Below the pieces are notes generated by a model. That model was not told the origin of the DNA, did no database searches, and worked only from the letters and a program-made list of their open reading frames with translations. A program made the position numbers and the translations under genes. 64,000 bases of DNA from the NCBI GenBank assembly GCA_029851415.1, contig CM056741.1, forward strand, positions 146,060,522-146,124,521. The letters are read 5' to 3'. Shown piece after piece: positions 60,133-64,000 of this stretch. The DNA is from Eretmocerus hayati (lineage: Eukaryota > Arthropoda > Insecta > Hymenoptera > Aphelinidae). Position 1 is the stretch's first letter. Each line of letters begins with the position of its first letter.

Positions 60133-62372
60133 AGGGATCTTGCAGAAAGGACGTCCGCGGTTTTTTCCAAGATTTTGGACCCCTCCCCCCTCTTGTCACA
60201 CGTGGTCACATTTCGTGGATAATACCCCCCCTCATAAGGACGTCCGAATTTTTCAAAATTTTTCATACCCTCGACTGAAAATTGGCATCGAAAAAATAAA
60301 CTTCCTTCATATAGAGGTTTTCCGAGAAATATGTTGCGTCTCATCATTTCTATCGTCAAAATTTATCGAAATCGGATTTGAAATTGTAATTAATGGCAAA
60401 TAATAAGTCTAATTCATAGACTAATTTGAATTGGCTCGCATATTGAGAATGATGTCGAGATTCTTACTTTTTCTTGGGAATACCTTTGCCTGCTTAATCG
60501 ATTTTTTGAGGTTCCTTGGGCGAATTCCGAATTCATTTGCCAACCCTTTGTTATTAACAATTTTTAGTGCAAATTTAGGGTTTTTACCAATATCTTGTGA
60601 AATATGCATTTTCCGGGGAAAACACAGGGGGTCAAAGTTGTAGATCTCAGAATTTCCCACAGGAAAGGTCCTCACAACTGTCCCGGGAAACCCAGTCCTC
60701 AGCCTATAAACGCGTGGAAAGCGTCCGGCGCGGTTAACATGGGCTTATACGGGCAGCCAGCGCATCCCTTCTCAATTTTCATATAGCTTCGATTCTTGAA
60801 TGTTGCCGGGTTCCATTATGCGTTGTCATGAACGAAATCTATTTGTTAAAAACAGTCATAATAACAAAACCATATCTTGTTAGCATCATTATTGTACGCT
60901 CACAGCCGAAGAGGGAAGTGTTTGATCATGTTTGAAAATCCAATGATTTTTCACAACAAAACGAGTCGCCGAGTTTTCCAGGGAAATTGTGGTAGGTGGT
61001 GGACAATCGTGGAAAGCAGGGAACATCATCTCGAAATTGCAGTACATATCAGAACATTGCACCATTATGGTCGAGACTTCACGCGTATGTCCTCTAACTC
61101 CCCCGATTTCCCCCACCCACCACAATTTCCCTGGAAAACTCGAGGGAAAACTAGGCGACTCGTTTTGGTGCGGAGAATCATTGGGCTTTCAAACATGATC
61201 AAACACTTCCTCCTTCAGCTGTGAACGTACAATAATGATGCTAACAAGATGTGATTTTTTTATTATAGCTGTTTATAACAAATAGATTTCGTTCATGACA
61301 ACGCATAATGGAATCCGGCAACATTCAAGAATCAATTCAATGATTCAATAAACAGAGGAATGAAACAAAGAATTGTTAGTAACAGCCAACGTATAACGTG
61401 TACTTGGTCCCCAAGCGCCTGGTCTGGGGCTAGATTTTAGCAGTCTCTCGGTGGAAAATCGAAAACTTCAGATCTCTTCGATATCGAAACGATGTTATTG
61501 TCAAGTTTACATCTTACTCTTTCGAATGGGCTTGGTTCCATCTCGATATTTTTGATATCATCGAAACTATATGAAAATTGAGAAGGGATGCGCTGGCTTA
61601 ACCGCGCTGGACGCTTTCCACGCGTTTATAGGCTGAGGACTGGGTTTCCCGGGAAAGTTGTGAAGACCTTACCTGTGGAAGATTCTGAGATCTTCAACGT
61701 TGACCCCTTGTGTTTTCCCCGGAAAATGCATATTTCACAAAATATTGGTAAAAAACCCTAAATTTGCACTAAAAATTGTTGATAAAGGGTTGGCAAATGA
61801 ATTCGCCCAAGGAACCTCAAAAAATCGATTCAGCGGGTGGAAACGCATACGGAGGCATAGGTGGGCGCCCAGACTATTTATGCTTAGCTGCTACCACGAA
61901 ATCATGATCAGACCCCGTGGGTTGGTTTGTGTCTTTGTAGATAGCTTTATATTAAAGGGATATCATCACTAAATATAACCTTGAATATAATCTGCAGCGA
62001 CAAATCTTCAAAAGTAGACTTATATGATGGTATATTTCTTTCAAATCGAGCCGTAAACCTGATGATTGTTTTGAAATTCAAAACTCTTACGATTAGAGCC
62101 GCTGTGCAATTGTTGTACATCGGATTATATTAATGCCGCATGACCGTCAAGGCTCTATTCATGCTTGTGGACGTTTCACTGTACATAAAATTCTTTTGAA
62201 ACTTGAAACTTTTTATCAAGGCGTCTCGCACCCAATGGAATGTCTGATTTTTGATTCCGAGTAAGTGGACGTCCGAATGTTCATACAACCCCCCTCGTCA
62301 GCAGTCACAAAAAGTCACACTTTCGACGACCCCCTCCCCCCCCTCTGAGCGCGGACGTCCTTTCTGCAAGAC
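60133..62372. mobile_element. 2.2 kb TIR element enclosing a 1.3 kb palindrome
   Basis: Ends cttgcagaaaggacgtccgc on the left and the same sequence reversed on the right, followed inside by C/G-rich blocks and a second ggacgtcc. Inside is a palindrome from about 60497 to 61830 whose arms (for example tttgaggttccttgggcgaa, and tttccagggaaattgtgg near the centre) pair across a loop near 61004-61109; the right arm is about 220 bp longer. No transposase ORF. Confidence 0.6.
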
Positions 62373-63412
62373 CCCAGAGGTCTAAGAGATATGCTTCTTT
62401 TCTTTTTTTTATTCCTTTCAATTCAAGATAACAAAATGTCAGAGTAGCGTTTTGATACCCAATTGTGATTAATGTTGACAATGTAATTGTCTGCTGGGAA
62501 AATGTTCTATTGGTCAATAAATGCGCACAATTTTATCCAGTTTCTTTCAAAAAATTACGATCCACAGAAGCTAATTTTACAATTATATTAATAATTTCTC
62601 TAGATCTTAATTTTTTTGGTGTGCCCATTTGATTTCCTGTATACCGATATTTCATGAATTTCAGGATAATATGAGTTCGGGTGGATGGACTCTCATCCTA
62701 TCTCGACGGCCACAACAAAATGAGTCAATCCAATAATTTTGCTCTGAACAAAAAGCCTATACCAATCAAACGAGAGCATAAGCAGCAGAGACACATTGGG
62801 GGCGCGTTAAAGTGGTTCAACGAGTGCAAACGGTGAACATACATACGAGAAGACATAGATATTTAGTGTTAGCTACCGTTGCGCCTGATGCATCAGAGAG
62901 TGAGCTCTCTCATATGAGCTCATAGACCATAGCACCACAACGTAGCGCATGAGTGGGTGCGCGAGCCGAGATATCTGGCCTTACATGTCACCAGAACGGC
63001 GAATCGTTCGATCGGCTTTTCTTTTTCTCTCTCTCTCTCTCTGTTTCTATCGAATGACGAACCGGAGATAGAAAAGTGAGCGTATAAAAAAATTAGTGAG
63101 AGAGGGGGAAGCGCGCACAGCTGACCAGTAGCTCATATTTGCGATTATATCATCTGATGGGCAGTGTGTATGCATCGATATCAAGATGATATGCGTGTAA
63201 GCAAGCAAGGCAATTGCACCCTCTCGGATTGCATTGCTTTTCTACACACTACTGTGTATATGTCGACGCGAGAATACACGTGTAACATCTCCAACGAGGA
63301 AATCGAGACCCGACGCTGGGATTGCTTCGCTGCACCAGATGATTATATCATTCATACAAAAAGATAAAGATGAATAACAGGACAAGCCTCTCTCTTATAT
63401 TCTTCCACTTCA
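62373..63412. other. Upstream region of the calnexin-like gene
   Basis: Contains a (CT)n tract (63025-63043) and a purine-rich gagagagggg stretch near 63100. Likely promoter side of the + strand gene, but no motif is assigned. Confidence 0.35.
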
Positions 63413-63576
63413 ATGCGTCGTTTGATTTCCGAATCTTTAGCGCCAGTGTTGTTTTTTGGTCTATTATATGTCCTATCATTGCGGGTACGTGCAGTAATTG
63501 ATGTCGAGAATGACACGCGCGATCTCGTCGAATTTGACGAGGAATTTGAGGAGGCACCAGCTTACAAACCTTCCAC
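63413..63576 (+). CDS. Probable first coding exon of calnexin
   Basis: Starts MRRLISESLAPVLFFGLLYV, a signal peptide, then VIDVENDTRDLVEFDEEFEE and APAYKPST. A short acidic stretch followed by a Y-K-x-P segment is the layout of calnexin just before the P-T-G-E-V-Y start of its lectin domain. The exon ends at ac|gtaact in phase 2; unspliced, it stops at once (TAA). Calnexin is an ER membrane chaperone for N-glycoproteins. The next exon is beyond the window, so another ER protein with an acidic N-terminus remains possible. Confidence 0.45.
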
Positions 63577-64000
63577 GTAACTCATCCTGATCTGAAAAAT
63601 GTATGGCATAGACTTCGTGAACTGAATAAACTATTGCGAACTATAAAAATTAAACAGGTTGCCGATCTCATAACATATAACACTTTCATTCTTACCGCGG
63701 AAGCTAACTTGATCGTATACTTACTTTTTCCCTTGCAGAATTGAGAGAATATATTGTTGTACTATGACTCGGGTATCCAATTGATTGTTACTATTTAGTA
63801 ACTATTCATAAGCTTCGGTAAGAGGCTTGCGTAAGAAAATTATAAGAAATCGATTTTAGCTGCTTCCTCCGATTTATTAGATTCACTTGGAAATAATTGA
63901 ATGATGCAACGATATTAATTTCTACATTTATTATTACGCTTGCTGGAATGCTTGCCCAATCCCACCTTTTATGATATCTAGGAAGATAAAATTGCAATTC

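Noticed and set aside
63713..63780. Minus-strand segment QLDTRVIVQQYILSILQGKK with a gtaagt donor as a CLASP N-terminal exon
   Set aside because: Only loosely like the D-T-R...-Q...-I segment of insect CLASPs, the phase is wrong to join 58247 directly, and the intervening exon is absent.

Overview
This is an insect nuclear genome window, most likely from a hymenopteran (wasp or sawfly group). The evidence is spliced genes with GT/AG introns, protein similarity to insect CLASP and trehalose-transporter families as I remember them, an AT-rich background, and many insect-type mobile elements. The hymenopteran placement is a judgement from remembered protein similarity, not a computed result.

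Layout. (1) 1541-3866, + strand: the last three coding exons of an MFS sugar transporter of the Tret1 (facilitated trehalose transporter) type; its 5' exons lie left of the window. (2) 3867-11191: intergenic DNA between two convergent genes, with a 1.35 kb fold-back element, a fold-back MITE and a 0.6 kb TIR element. (3) 11192-58247, - strand: 25 coding exons of CLASP (chromosome bows/Orbit/Mast), in consistent reading phase from the TOG1 array to the true stop; only the extreme N-terminal coding exon was not found. One intron (21804-56462) is about 34.7 kb. (4) Inside that intron sits a full-length I-group LINE (39014-47842, same strand as CLASP, 13-bp target duplication). A 3,494-bp DNA transposon (41427-44920, ORF on the + strand) is inserted in its reverse-transcriptase ORF. 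(5) 58248-64000: more repeats, including a TIR element with a 1.3 kb palindrome inside it, and at 63413-63576 (+) a probable first coding exon of calnexin.

The most notable item is the nested DNA transposon. It has 150-bp near-identical TIRs beginning CACGGTG (one base from the V(D)J recombination-signal heptamer CACAGTG), a 4-bp TTCC target duplication and an intact 736-codon ORF. The protein carries the RAG1/Transib/CMC catalytic pattern: D365, D449, a CxxC exactly 19 residues later, HxxxxH, then a W-S-E-x-x-x-E-S block aligning with the RAG1 catalytic glutamate. The 4-bp duplication and CAC ends point to the Chapaev branch. One autonomous-looking element has therefore landed in another inside a cytoskeletal gene, and the order of events can be read from the two sets of target duplications.

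Other notable structures are a perfect 63-bp palindrome (49629-49691), a 133-bp hairpin with 57-nt arms (52884-53016), a TTAA-flanked MITE in a CLASP intron, and a phase-neutral CLASP cassette exon that adds an SxIP-type EB1-binding motif. No CRISPR, operon or prokaryotic feature is present. I did not identify any tRNA or rRNA gene by eye.
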